DNA from: Micromonospora parastrephiae
GTDB lineage: Bacteria > Actinomycetota > Actinomycetes > Mycobacteriales > Micromonosporaceae
Assembly: GCF_016802865.1 (NCBI RefSeq)
Contig: NZ_JAEVHM010000009.1
Location: 1-64,000 of the forward strand
Direction: 5' to 3'
DNA: 64,000 nt
The notes beneath the pieces were generated by a model that was not told the origin of the DNA, made no database searches, and saw only the letters and a list, made by a program, of their open reading frames with translations. Position numbers and translations under genes: made by a program. Of the stretch, positions 26,050 through 34,822 are shown in pieces; the first letter of the stretch is position 1; each line of letters begins with the position of its first letter.

Positions 26050-26436
26050 TCAGTGGCCGTCGATGGCGGAGGCGATCCTGGCCGGGGCGTTCAGGGGCGC
26101 GAGTTGATCCTCGCCCAGTCCGTACCGCTGGGCGAGGTACCCGGGGTCCTGCCAGGTGATCAGGGAGCCGGGCTGGCCGTCGTCCCGCACCATGAGTCGC
26201 ATCGGCAGGTCGATGGCGATCTCGGGACGGGCCTGCATGAGCGGAGTGCCCGCCTGCGGGTTTCCAAAGATGATTACCTGCGTGTCGGGCATACTCAGCC
26301 CGACCTTGCGAGCGGCCGCCGCATGGTCGACCACCGCGGCCACCGCGGCGCCCATACGTTCCGCCTCGGCCCGCAGCGCGGAGATCGTCTCTCCGACATC
26401 GTGGGCGCTCCGCCTGGTCACCAATCCGTCGTTCAC
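26050..26436 (-). CDS. DUF302 domain protein
   Basis: The ~128-residue protein has the DUF302 core: a first segment with alternating helix (SAHDVGETISALRAEAERMG), VVDHAAAARKVGLSMPDTQV, IIFGNPQAGTPLMQARPEIA and MRLMVRDDG. The domain is small, soluble, found across bacteria and of unknown function, sometimes as homodimers. GTG 26436 is chosen over ATG 26490 because family similarity begins near NDGLVTRRSAHDV. It is convergent with the preceding membrane-protein gene. Confidence 0.8.
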   Translation of the reverse strand: MNDGLVTRRSAHDVGETISALRAEAERMGAAVAAVVDHAAAARKVGLSMPDTQVIIFGNPQAGTPLMQARPEIAIDLPMRLMVRDDGQPGSLITWQDPGYLAQRYGLGEDQLAPLNAPARIASAIDGH

Positions 26437-26704
26437 GGCCGACCCCCGCTCACCGTGTCGCTGGGCGAATCCATCCCATCTTGTCGGCAACCGAGGCCCG
26501 CCCGGGGAGGTTTGCCGTAAACCGCCGCCGTACTCCCCTCAGCGCCGGAGCTTCTCGCGGAGTCAGGCCCGGTCGGGGTTCACCACAGCCTTGGCACGCC
26601 ACGCGACTTCGACTACGAACCGCCAGCGCGGGGGAACACCAGTAACGACCTCAACTCCGATGGATATCTCAACGGCTTCATCGGTGGTTGCGTCGGGACG
26701 ATCG

Positions 26705-28225
26705 TCAGACGGCCGTGCGCGACCACTGCTGGTTGGCGCCGGTGTTGCACGGATACTGCTTCAGGATCACGCCGTCCGCGGTCGATGCGGAGGGTACGTC
26801 CACGCATTTGCCGCTGTGTCGTGCCCGCAGCTGGAAGTAGCTGCCGTTGGCGGCCATCTGGAACTGCTGGTTGGTGCCGGTGCCACAGGTGTACTGGACA
26901 AGTTCGGCACCGTCGGCGGTTGAAGCGCTCACCACGTCAAGGCACTTCCCGCTGTGCCGGCTGATGATGCGCCAGTAGCCGCTGCCGGCATCCTGGAACT
27001 GCCACTGCTGCCACGCGTTGCCGCCGTACGTGTACTGGCCGACGCGCGCACCGTTGTCGGTGTTCGGTGATTGGACGTCCATGGCCTTGCCGCTGTGACG
27101 CACGTTGATCCTGTACACCGTTCCCGTGCCTGGCGGCGGCGTCGTGGGGCCCCCTCCGACGGTGTCGCCCCACCCGTACCGGATCCGGTCGGCGCCGGAG
27201 GTGTTGCGGACGGTCAGGTTGAGGTTGGTGCCGCTGCCGCTGAGGGAGAACATCGAGTACCAGTCGTAACCAATGTTGCCGGGCTTGCCGCCGAGGGCGG
27301 GCCAGTAGGTGCCGCCCATTCGGTTGTCGCGCATGACCTGGGCCATGGCGCGGATGTGGCGCACGAAGTTGTCGGTGCTGCTCGCGTCGGCGTAGTTGAG
27401 GCCGTTGTCCATGGGCGCGCCGAACTCGGTCGCGACCGCACGGGAGGCGCAGTTTCCAAGGCGGGTCTGAATGTGACTTCGGAAGGCGTCGTAGGTCATC
27501 GCGCCGTAGAAGAAGGCGTAGTGGTGGAAGGAGAGCAGCGTCGAGTTGAAGCGGGCGTCGTTGCAGATGTCCCGCAGGTCCTGGCTGAAACCGGTGCCGC
27601 CGATGAGCACCCGGCCGGGCACCGCCGAGTAGTGGTAGTTGAGCCAGTCCGCCGCGACGTTACGCCACTCCGCGGAGCTGTAACCGTGCGGCTCGTTCAT
27701 CGGCTCGAAGTAGACGTTGCTGTTCGAGCCGTACGTGTTGGTCACCGTGGACCACATCGTGTTCCACGCGGCGAGGTTCGTGATCCTGCCGCCGGAGGCG
27801 GCGCCGTCCTCCCAATAGGCGAGGATGACCTTGAAGCCGCGTTCGGTGGCGGCGTCGATGGCGCCCCGGTACGCCTCCCACCACGTCGTCCCCACCGTGT
27901 GGGTGTTGATGGGCAGCCGGACGGTGTTGACGCCCATGGTGGAAGCCATGTCGTCGTAGATCGCATTGGCCTTGGCCCGTACCGTCGCGTTACTGTCGGA
28001 CGAGCTGAGCCCCTGCACGACAAGCGGGCCGGTGCTGAAGTTGTCACCCAACACCGCCCAGTTCATGCCGCGGAACTGGTTGGTGTCGGCGGTGGCTGGC
28101 GATGACGTGACCGCGACCACGCCAACCATCGCCGCCAAGGCGGCCACCAGGGCGATCGACATCCGGCGCAGGTTTCTCCGCGCTGGTCCTGATACGTGAC
28201 CGTTGGACGACGTGCTCCGTGTCAT
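26705..28225 (-). CDS. Secreted GH5 cellulase with C-terminal ricin/CBM13 domain
   Basis: The 506-residue protein has a signal peptide (through ...SSPATA) after a long basic start. A GH5 barrel covers ~50-365: FEPMNEPHG carries the general acid/base Glu, and RAVATEFGAPM carries the candidate nucleophile Glu. A Pro/Thr linker (GGGPTTPPPGTG) leads to a three-repeat ricin-type lectin domain with repeated RHSGKxxDV and QQWQF/QQFQM/QQWSR endings. It degrades a beta-glucan or mannan outside the cell. ATG 28225 is chosen because homologous signal sequence begins there. The gene belongs to a block of plant-polysaccharide enzymes. Confidence 0.85.
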   Translation of the reverse strand: MTRSTSSNGHVSGPARRNLRRMSIALVAALAAMVGVVAVTSSPATADTNQFRGMNWAVLGDNFSTGPLVVQGLSSSDSNATVRAKANAIYDDMASTMGVNTVRLPINTHTVGTTWWEAYRGAIDAATERGFKVILAYWEDGAASGGRITNLAAWNTMWSTVTNTYGSNSNVYFEPMNEPHGYSSAEWRNVAADWLNYHYSAVPGRVLIGGTGFSQDLRDICNDARFNSTLLSFHHYAFFYGAMTYDAFRSHIQTRLGNCASRAVATEFGAPMDNGLNYADASSTDNFVRHIRAMAQVMRDNRMGGTYWPALGGKPGNIGYDWYSMFSLSGSGTNLNLTVRNTSGADRIRYGWGDTVGGGPTTPPPGTGTVYRINVRHSGKAMDVQSPNTDNGARVGQYTYGGNAWQQWQFQDAGSGYWRIISRHSGKCLDVVSASTADGAELVQYTCGTGTNQQFQMAANGSYFQLRARHSGKCVDVPSASTADGVILKQYPCNTGANQQWSRTAV

Positions 28226-28373
28226 GACATGTCCAATCACTAGGTCTCGGCTCTCCGGGTTCGACACGTCCAGGACATTCGGTTTCGAACAACCCTTGAA
28301 CGTCGTATGGATCAGCGCGGTTCGCCCGAGGTCTCTCCGGCTTCCAGACCAGGACGGACAGCAGGGGCCGGTT

Positions 28374-29813
28374 TCAGCTGGTCACGCGGAAGGTGGCGTC
28401 GGCACGGCTCTGTTCGTCGGTGACCGGATCGAGCCGGAGCAGGTAGTCGAAGTGCCGGATGTAGCGGTCCGGGTGGCTGTAGGACTGGAACGACGCCCAC
28501 GAGGAGCTGGCGAGGCCGGCGACCTGCCGGAAGGTGGCGTCGGCGGCGAAGGTGGTGGTGCCGTCGTTGGCTTCCAGCCGGAAGTCGAACCCGTAGTGGC
28601 GCAGGTAGTGGCCCGGGTAGTTGACCGACTGGATGGAGACCGTGCCGGAGCCGACCAGGCCGGGCACCAGCCGCCATTGGCCGTCCTGCGCGGGGCTGAC
28701 ATTCGGGTCGATGCGGGCGTCGTAATCGGCGTGCCGCACGTACCGGTCCTGGAAGTTGTACGACTGGATCCGGTTGACCGGGGTGGCGGGCCAGCGGGCG
28801 AGCACCCGGTTCTGTTCGGCGGCGGTCAGGTTGAGGATCGAACCGTGCCGCTTCTTGGTGCCGCCCAGGGCGTACGAGCCGGATGCCGGGAGCCGGAAGC
28901 CGCCCGGGCTCGACGGGTTGGTGGTCAGGACGGGCAGGTACCCGCGCCCGGTGGAGTACTGGTCAAGGTAGAGGACCCACTCGTTGCGGGTGTTGAACTT
29001 CATCCACATCGGACCTTCGACCTGGGCGCCCGTCAGCCCGATGCCGGACAGGTTTCCGAGATTCGTCCAGGTGCCGAGGATGGAGTTGCTGCCTTCGAGG
29101 GTGATCTGTCCGTCCCGGGACGCCCGGACGTAGCGGTAGGCGCCGACGCCGGCCGGCACCTCGACGATCTGGGTGTCGATGATCTCCTGGCTGCCGGGCC
29201 GGCTGATGTAGACCTGCGGTGTGGTGATGCTGCGGAAGTTTGCCGTGCGCGCGTAGTAGATGCGGTGCTTGGTCGCTCCGTTGAGCGGGACGTTCGTCGC
29301 CCAGTAGAGGACGTAGTCGCCGGTGGTCGGGTTCCAGATCGCCTCGGGAGCCCAGGCATTGCGTCCGTCCGGGATCGCGCCGGCGACGTTCAGCAGCCAC
29401 GGCGCCGACCAGTTGACCAGGTCGGTGGACTCCCACACGACAAGGTTGCGACTGCCGTTGTTGATCGCTGTCGACCAGTCCTGGCCGCAGCCGATGCACA
29501 GGTCGGTGGCGATGATCCAGTACCGGTCGCCGCCGGGCGACCGGACCAGGGCGGGGTCACGGACCCCGCGGGTGCCGACCGTGGACCGCAGCACGAGCCC
29601 ACCGTTGTTCAGGTCGGTCCAACGCAGGCCGTCGGTGCTGTGAGCGAGGTAGATCTGCTGATCGGTCGACGACTCGCCGGTGAAGTGCGCCATCAGGTAG
29701 CCGACGGTCGGGTCGAGGGCGGCCGCCTCCTTCGGCGTCGCCGCCGACCAGGTGGTGAACAGCAGGCACGCGGCGACCGTGACCGCGCAGAGCCGGGCGA
29801 GGACTCTCGACAT
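28374..29813 (-). CDS. Secreted GH43-like arabinofuranosidase with C-terminal CBM42 (AbfB)
   Basis: The 479-residue protein has a signal peptide of ~33 residues. A five-bladed GH43-type domain follows, with VRDPALV (candidate base Asp), NAWAPEAIWNP, and AQVEGPMWMK (candidate acid Glu). The last ~140 residues are an AbfB/CBM42 arabinofuranose-binding domain, with YNFQDRYVRHADYDARID, YPGHYLRHYGFDFRLE and HPDRYIRHFDYLLRLD as its three repeats. It removes arabinose side chains from arabinoxylan or arabinan. ATG 29813 has GGAGGAAG upstream. It lies 37 bases downstream of the second GH43 gene, likely the same transcript. Confidence 0.82.
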   Translation of the reverse strand: MSRVLARLCAVTVAACLLFTTWSAATPKEAAALDPTVGYLMAHFTGESSTDQQIYLAHSTDGLRWTDLNNGGLVLRSTVGTRGVRDPALVRSPGGDRYWIIATDLCIGCGQDWSTAINNGSRNLVVWESTDLVNWSAPWLLNVAGAIPDGRNAWAPEAIWNPTTGDYVLYWATNVPLNGATKHRIYYARTANFRSITTPQVYISRPGSQEIIDTQIVEVPAGVGAYRYVRASRDGQITLEGSNSILGTWTNLGNLSGIGLTGAQVEGPMWMKFNTRNEWVLYLDQYSTGRGYLPVLTTNPSSPGGFRLPASGSYALGGTKKRHGSILNLTAAEQNRVLARWPATPVNRIQSYNFQDRYVRHADYDARIDPNVSPAQDGQWRLVPGLVGSGTVSIQSVNYPGHYLRHYGFDFRLEANDGTTTFAADATFRQVAGLASSSWASFQSYSHPDRYIRHFDYLLRLDPVTDEQSRADATFRVTS

Positions 29814-29850
29814 GGGGTCTTCCTCCTTCGCGCAGGGGCATCCGAGTCAG

Positions 29851-31248
29851 CTAGAGGGTCGGTACGACGGGGCGGATGGTGCCGTCGGCGTTGAACTCCA
29901 TCCGGTCGATGGTGGTCTCGCGGTTGGTGTCGTTGCCGGCCGGCACGGCGAACCGGTGGTAGGCGATGTACCAGGTGTCGCTGCCGGGTGCGCGGACCAC
30001 GGAGTGGTGGCCGGTGCCCTTGATGCCAACCTCAAGGCGCTTCTGCAGCACCACGCCACGCCTGCTCCACGGCCCGAGGGGCGATGGGCCGGTGGCGTAC
30101 GAGACCCGGTAGTCCTCACTGCGCGTGTCGTTCTCCGACCACATGAAGTAGTACAGGCCGTTGCGCTTGAACACGAACGGCGCCTCGTTGTAGCCCGACG
30201 GCGTGACGACCCGCGCCTGCGCCGCGTCGAAGGAGACCATGTCGGTGTTCAGCCGCACCGCCCGCGCGACGCCCTGCCCCCAGTACAGGTAGGACTGTCC
30301 GTCGTCGTCGCTGAACACCATCGGGTCGATCGTCTGCCCGCCGGAGAACTGGTCGCCGCGGATGAGCGGCCTCCCCAGCGCGTCACGGAACGGCCCGGTG
30401 GGGCTGTCCGCCACCGCCACGCCCAACTGCTTGGCGGTGTTGCCGCTGGCCGCACCGCCGCTGAAGTACAGGTAGTAGCGGCCGTTGGCGCTGGCCACCG
30501 CCGGCGCCCAGGCCGAGTGGTCCGCCCAGGACACGTCCGGACCGTGGTCGAGGATCACGCCGTGGTCGGTCCAGTTGACCAGGTCGGTGGAGGAGAACGC
30601 CTTGTAGTAGGTGCCGGCCCAGCTCGCGTAGCCGTCGGTGGTCGGGTACAGGTAATAGCGGCCGTTGAACACGGCGATGTGCGGGTCGGCGAAGAGGCCC
30701 GGGATCACCGGACCTTTGGCGGTCCTGGGTGCCCAGGGCGCGACGAGGCGGAAGGAGCTGTCGGCTCGGAACGCGGCCGTGTCCTGGTAGGTGTCGATCC
30801 AGAGCGCGAAGTCACGGTGCCGGATCCGCCGGTTCGGATAGTTGTACGAGGCGAGCGCCACCGATCCGACGACTGACCCGTCCACCGCGCAGAAGGTGGC
30901 GTCGGCCCGGAACGTGGCGTCGCCGGTGTTGGGGTCGACCCGGAGCCGGTAGTCGCGGTGCCGCAGGAACATGCCCGTCCTGGTCTGGAACGAGTAGCAG
31001 GTCGGGGACGCCAGACCGTTGACCACGGTGAAGGTGGCATCCAGCTTGGTCTGGTTGGCGCTGCTGGAGGTCACCGGATCGAGCTGACCGAGATAGTCGA
31101 CGTGCCGCACGTACCGTCCGGCTTGGTTGACCGACTCCAGCGAACGGGCGCCGGTCGGCAGCGTGGCGGCATGCGCCGGACCGTCGGCGACCACCACGAA
31201 GGCGGCGGCGGCCACGGCGGAAAGCACGAGGAGTGAACGTAGACGCAT
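29851..31248 (-). CDS. Secreted GH43 arabinofuranosidase with N-terminal CBM42 (AbfB)
   Basis: The 465-residue protein has a signal peptide ending GPAHAA. The AbfB/CBM42 domain is at residues ~36-165 (AGRYVRHVDYLGQLD, TGMFLRHRDYRLRVD, PNRRIRHRDFALWID), followed by GH43 at ~175-460. Expected catalytic residues are visible: FADPHIAVFNG (base Asp), TIDPMVFSDD (pKa-modulating Asp) and GYNEAPFVFKR (acid Glu). Domain order is the reverse of the neighbouring GH43 protein. ATG 31248 has GGAG upstream. A LacI-type palindrome is 12 bases upstream, so the two-gene unit is likely sugar-induced. Confidence 0.88.
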   Translation of the reverse strand: MRLRSLLVLSAVAAAAFVVVADGPAHAATLPTGARSLESVNQAGRYVRHVDYLGQLDPVTSSSANQTKLDATFTVVNGLASPTCYSFQTRTGMFLRHRDYRLRVDPNTGDATFRADATFCAVDGSVVGSVALASYNYPNRRIRHRDFALWIDTYQDTAAFRADSSFRLVAPWAPRTAKGPVIPGLFADPHIAVFNGRYYLYPTTDGYASWAGTYYKAFSSTDLVNWTDHGVILDHGPDVSWADHSAWAPAVASANGRYYLYFSGGAASGNTAKQLGVAVADSPTGPFRDALGRPLIRGDQFSGGQTIDPMVFSDDDGQSYLYWGQGVARAVRLNTDMVSFDAAQARVVTPSGYNEAPFVFKRNGLYYFMWSENDTRSEDYRVSYATGPSPLGPWSRRGVVLQKRLEVGIKGTGHHSVVRAPGSDTWYIAYHRFAVPAGNDTNRETTIDRMEFNADGTIRPVVPTL

Positions 31249-31260
31249 CGTCGATGCTCC

Positions 31261-31276
31261 ATGTTAGCGTTAACAT
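31261..31276. promoter_or_regulatory. LacI-type operator candidate ATGTTAgcgtTAACAT
   Basis: The 16-bp sequence has exact 6-bp arms around GCGT and lies 12 bases upstream of the GH43-CBM42 start codon. A second box, TGTTAGCGATCGCA (31398-31411), shares TGTTAGCG 137 bases further upstream. LacI-family sugar regulators typically bind palindromes with a central CG; no LacI gene is in the window. Confidence 0.55.
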
Positions 31277-31350
31277 GATTGAACCAGGCGCGGCTCGGGT
31301 TTTCGAGGTCTCGGGCGATGGGTGACAAGCCGCACGGACAACGCCGGCGA

Positions 31351-31614
31351 CTACAGACACCATGTGTTCGGTTCGTTAAATTCGCGTTGCGGACAAGTGT
31401 TAGCGATCGCATCGACGGGTGTCAAGGAATCGAAGGCGCTCGTTGGATCCCACCACCACGGCCAGCAGTCCGTACGCACCGGTGCTGCGCTGGCGCGTAC
31501 CACCCGGTTCAGCACCGGACCCGCTTCGCGACGCCAGGTGTCGGCGCGCCACCAGCGCCTGGCGGGGGGTGGGCCGAGCGCGTCGTCAAGCTTGACGATC
31601 AGCACGTCCCGCAC
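31351..31614 (-). CDS. Possible small protein or gene remnant
   Basis: An 87-codon minus-strand frame has coding-like third-position G/C and a plausible protein texture: VLIVKLDDALGPPPARRWW, then WWWDPTSAFDSLTPVDAIA. The latter resembles the DP...L...TP..AI ending of MbcA/ParS-type antitoxin proteins. A GTG lies near 31614 behind GGGG, but the frame is open upstream and no complete domain is seen. It sits between the two LacI-like boxes' region and the anti-sigma gene. I treat it as uncertain. Confidence 0.3.
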   Translation of the reverse strand: MRDVLIVKLDDALGPPPARRWWRADTWRREAGPVLNRVVRASAAPVRTDCWPWWWDPTSAFDSLTPVDAIANTCPQREFNEPNTWCL

Positions 31615-31683
31615 CCCCGACGACGCCCGGATGCTCCGGCTCGGCCGGGGCCGGCCTACGGTGTGACCGCGGCCGGCCCGGGT

Positions 31684-32412
31684 TCAGCTCAGCTCGACCG
31701 TACCGATGACCCGGGTCGGGGCGGCGGAGCCGCCGACGGGCTCGTTCGACACCCCGAACGTGCCCGCCTCGGCGACCGGACCGATGACCGTGGTCGACGC
31801 CCTGACCCCCTCGGCGAGTTGCCCCACCTTGCGGGGCTCGCTGCCACGGATGAGCCATAGCTCGTAGATCCGCCCGGGGCCGGCCTCGGGCAGGTCGCGC
31901 AGCAGCACCACACCGCGGTCGCGGTCGCGTGAGACCACGACGGTCGCGGCGCCGCCGGGCTGCAGCGACCGCTCGAACACGCGGGCGTCCGGGGCGTCCA
32001 GTACGGCGGCGATCTGCCGGGCCTGGGCGCTGCTGTCCTGCTCGTCGCTGATCCGGTCGTTGCTGACGGTCCAGGTGACCGCGCTCGCGCCACCGGCCAC
32101 GAGGATCGCTGCGGCGGCGGCCACGCTGAGCTGTCGCCACCCGCGTGCCTGCCGTCTGTCGCTCGCACCTCTGGCGCCGACCCGCAGCTGCGGCGTGTGC
32201 GCCACCTGGGCCAGGGTCCGCTCCCGTAGCCCCGGTGGTGTGGCCTCGACGATGGCGTCGTCGGCGAGCCGGGACACCGTCTCCCGCAGCTCGGCCACCT
32301 CCCGGCGGCACGGCTCGCAGTCGGCCAGGTGCCGCTCGAACGCCGCCCCCTCCACGTCGTCGACCGCGTTGAGGACGTACGCACCGGCGAGGGTGTGAAT
32401 GTCGGCGCTCAT
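31684..32412 (-). CDS. rskA: Anti-sigma-K factor RskA family
   Basis: The 242-residue protein has an N-terminal zinc-binding anti-sigma domain with HLADCEPC (HxxxCxxC), one membrane helix at ~92-112 (LSVAAAAAILVAGGASAVTW), and an extracytoplasmic RskA domain with LLRDLPEAGPGRIYELWLIRG. It should hold the ECF sigma factor encoded by the overlapping upstream gene and release it on membrane proteolysis. The start overlaps the sigma gene stop by four bases (ATGA). Confidence 0.9.
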   Translation of the reverse strand: MSADIHTLAGAYVLNAVDDVEGAAFERHLADCEPCRREVAELRETVSRLADDAIVEATPPGLRERTLAQVAHTPQLRVGARGASDRRQARGWRQLSVAAAAAILVAGGASAVTWTVSNDRISDEQDSSAQARQIAAVLDAPDARVFERSLQPGGAATVVVSRDRDRGVVLLRDLPEAGPGRIYELWLIRGSEPRKVGQLAEGVRASTTVIGPVAEAGTFGVSNEPVGGSAAPTRVIGTVELS

Positions 32413-33026
32413 ACCCGCCCCTCCAGCTCGATGCCCAGGCAGTCCCGCATCCGGATCAGCCCGTCGCGCATCCGCGTCTTCACCGTCGGCAGCGGCGCCT
32501 CCAGCTTCTCCGCGACCTCACGGTAGGTGTGGCCGCCGTAGTAGGCCAAGGTCACCGCCTCGCGCTGGACCGGCGTCAGCCGGCCCAGGCACCGGCGGAC
32601 CTGCTCCCGCTCCAACCGGGCGGCCACGTCCTCGACCACCTCGTCGTAGGGGACGTGCGTCTCCGTCGCGGCGAACTGCCGCGCACGGTCTCTGTGGGCC
32701 TGCTCGGAGCGCACCCGGTCCACCGCCCGACGGTGCGCCATGGTCAGGATCCACGCCGAGGCCGAGCCGCGTCCGGCGTCGAAGCGGCCGGCGGTGCGCC
32801 ACACCTCGACCATCACCTCCTGCGTCACCTCCTCCGCCTGCGCCGGATCGCGCACCACCCGACGGGCCAGCCCGAGGACCCTTCCCACCATGACGTCGTA
32901 CAGCGCCGCGAACGCCGCCTCGTCACCACGCGCCACCCCGCAGAGCAGCTCGTCGGCGGTCGGCGGGCCCGCGGCGTCCTGCGGCACCGACCGTAACCGT
33001 CGCGCCCGTTCCGGTTCACCGCTCAT
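32409..33026 (-). CDS. sigK: ECF RNA polymerase sigma factor, SigK type
   Basis: The 205-residue protein has region 2 (FAALYDVMVGRVLGLARRVV, AEEVTQEVMVEVWRTAGRFD, WILTMAHRRAVDRVRSE) and region 4 (LTPVQREAVTLAYYGGHTYREVAE with PLPTVKTRMRDGLIRMRD). This is the SigK/group ECF19 layout that pairs with RskA. ATG 33026 is chosen since AAGGACC precedes it and family similarity begins there. It is the third gene of a same-strand unit with the CHRD-type protein and a sortase, its presumed regulon members. Confidence 0.9.
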   Translation of the reverse strand: MSGEPERARRLRSVPQDAAGPPTADELLCGVARGDEAAFAALYDVMVGRVLGLARRVVRDPAQAEEVTQEVMVEVWRTAGRFDAGRGSASAWILTMAHRRAVDRVRSEQAHRDRARQFAATETHVPYDEVVEDVAARLEREQVRRCLGRLTPVQREAVTLAYYGGHTYREVAEKLEAPLPTVKTRMRDGLIRMRDCLGIELEGRV

Positions 33027-33087
33027 ACTCGGCAGGTCCTTCCCTGTGCTGGCGACGCGTCGACGGGCCACCGGAGGCGGACGGCGC

Positions 33088-33774
33088 TCACGCGGGATGA
33101 GCGTGAGCGAGGCGCGCGTAGACGATGACGTTGTCGCGGTAGTGCTGCGTGGCCTCGTCGAACTCACCGCCGCAGGTGATCAGGCGTAGCGCGGCGTGGT
33201 CGGTCGGTCCGTAGACCTCGTCGGTGGGAAAGCGGTCCTTGGGATACTGCTCGACCTTCGTGACGGTAAACATCGCCGTGCTGCCGTCCCGCCGGTCCAC
33301 CATGATTCCGGCGCCAACGGCCAGCTTGCCCAGGTCGAAGAACGTCCCCCTTCGCCCCTTCCAGTTGACATGGCCGGCCAGCACGGCCGGGCCCAGAGCG
33401 CCGGGCACCGGCGCCTTGGTGAACCAGCCCACCTCGGTGGCGTTGTCCGGCACCTGCATCGCACCGTCCGCCCGCAGGCCGAGGGCGACGACTGCCGCGG
33501 TGGCCTTCAGCGACGGGATCGACACCCGAGCCGGCGGGGAGCTGGCCATCAGCGGTCCCGAGGTCAACTCACCCGGCTTGGTCGCCGGGACAGGCGACGC
33601 GTCCGCGGCCGGTGCCGCGGCGGAGGCGTCGGGTCGGGGCGGGTCCCCACCCCGACCGGCGACGGCGAAGCCGATCGTCACGGTCGCCGTCACGGTGAGG
33701 ATGCCGGCCACCGCCAGGAGCGCGAAGCGCCCCTGCCGGTGGCCGGCCGGCACAGGTACGTCGCCGGTGTCCAT
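33088..33774 (-). CDS. Class F sortase
   Basis: The 228-residue protein has an N-terminal membrane anchor (FALLAVAGILTVTATVTIGFAVAG), a Pro/Ala-rich spacer, and a sortase domain starting RVSIPSLKATAAVVALGL. The catalytic His is in AVLAGHVNW and the catalytic Cys in LRLITCGGEFD, with Arg in HYRDNVIVYARL. Class F enzymes cleave LPXTG-like sorting signals and attach proteins to the wall. ATG 33774 has GAGGGA upstream. It lies 11 bases downstream of the CHRD-type gene and 61 bases upstream of sigK. Confidence 0.88.
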   Translation of the reverse strand: MDTGDVPVPAGHRQGRFALLAVAGILTVTATVTIGFAVAGRGGDPPRPDASAAAPAADASPVPATKPGELTSGPLMASSPPARVSIPSLKATAAVVALGLRADGAMQVPDNATEVGWFTKAPVPGALGPAVLAGHVNWKGRRGTFFDLGKLAVGAGIMVDRRDGSTAMFTVTKVEQYPKDRFPTDEVYGPTDHAALRLITCGGEFDEATQHYRDNVIVYARLAHAHPA

Positions 33775-33785
33775 CGAACGATCCC

Positions 33786-34574
33786 TCAGCGCTCGCCGGC
33801 GAGCCGGCGACGCACGACGACCGCACCGGCGGCGCCGAGCAGCGCGAGGCCACCCACGGACCACATCATCATCGGCGATCCACCGGACGTGCTGCCATCA
33901 CCGGTGGCAACTCCCCCGGCGGGTACGGAGCCGGCGGCCGCGCCGGTGACCATGCCGCAGGTGGCAGGGTCGGTGGCCTCGGCGGGAATGCCGTTGACGC
34001 CGATGGACTTGGCGAACGTCGACTCCCCGAGCGCCTCCATGTCGTACTTGTCGTTCTTGTTCGCGTCGATGCCGTGCTGCACCAGGTGCAGGTCCTTCAG
34101 GTGCTCGATCGTGCCCTCGGGCAGCTCGGCGGCCTGGATGGTGCGCTCGTAGCTGAGGTTGCCCTGCGCGTCGGCCTTCGGCATCCGGTCCACCGCCAGC
34201 CCGCTGGCCTTGGTGGTGTCGCCGGTGGTGGTCAGCGAGATGAAGATGTCCCCGTACATCGGCAGACCCTCTTCGGTGCTGACGAAGCCGTTGCCGTTCG
34301 CGTCGGCCGACTTGTCGGGGCAGTGGAAGTCCATGCCGTTGGCCGCGCCGTGCACGTGCTGAGCGTGCGGCGAGTTGGGCGTCATCCCCTTCGACCGGAT
34401 CATGACCTTCAGGTCACCGCCGCTCGTCGCGGTCAGCGTCGCGGTCCCGGTGGCGCCGGTCCCGTTGAGGTCCTGCAACTGGACCTGCACACTTTCGTCG
34501 GCGTGCGCCACGCCGGGGAACGCCAGGACCAGCGCCGCCGCTGGCACAGCGAGCAGTGCTCGGTAAGGTCTCAC
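33786..34574 (-). CDS. Secreted CHRD-like, EF-hand-containing, membrane-anchored protein
   Basis: The 262-residue protein has a signal peptide (through GVAHA) and a CHRD-like beta domain with HAQHVHGAANG and Cys. There are two EF-hand-like loops, DANGNGFVSTEE (perfect 12-residue spacing) and DANKNDKYDMEA, which suggest calcium binding. The C-terminal helix (MWSVGGLALLGAAGAVVV) is followed by RRRLAGER. I find no LPXTG-type motif before the helix, although the next gene is a sortase. Such proteins often neighbour class F sortases in actinobacteria. GTG 34574 has GGAG upstream. The role is probably a cell-surface structural protein, inferred. Confidence 0.75.
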   Translation of the reverse strand: MRPYRALLAVPAAALVLAFPGVAHADESVQVQLQDLNGTGATGTATLTATSGGDLKVMIRSKGMTPNSPHAQHVHGAANGMDFHCPDKSADANGNGFVSTEEGLPMYGDIFISLTTTGDTTKASGLAVDRMPKADAQGNLSYERTIQAAELPEGTIEHLKDLHLVQHGIDANKNDKYDMEALGESTFAKSIGVNGIPAEATDPATCGMVTGAAAGSVPAGGVATGDGSTSGGSPMMMWSVGGLALLGAAGAVVVRRRLAGER

Positions 34575-34822
34575 AACAGATCTCCGTCTCCGCCGGTACG
34601 GCGTTGATGCTCAGGTGCTGTCGGGAGGGATTCGTCGCTCGGCGTACGCCGGATTGGTGTCGGACCGGATTCTTTTTCGGCCCGGGCGGCGAGCCACTCA
34701 TTCTGCTGCGGCCTGGAGCGGGGACAGCAGCCCCACCGGGCTCCCGTGGCTGTGCATGCGACAACGTTCACCCAGGTGGAGGGGCACTTGGTCCCGAGGT
34801 GCGGGTGGTGGAAGATAGGTGA

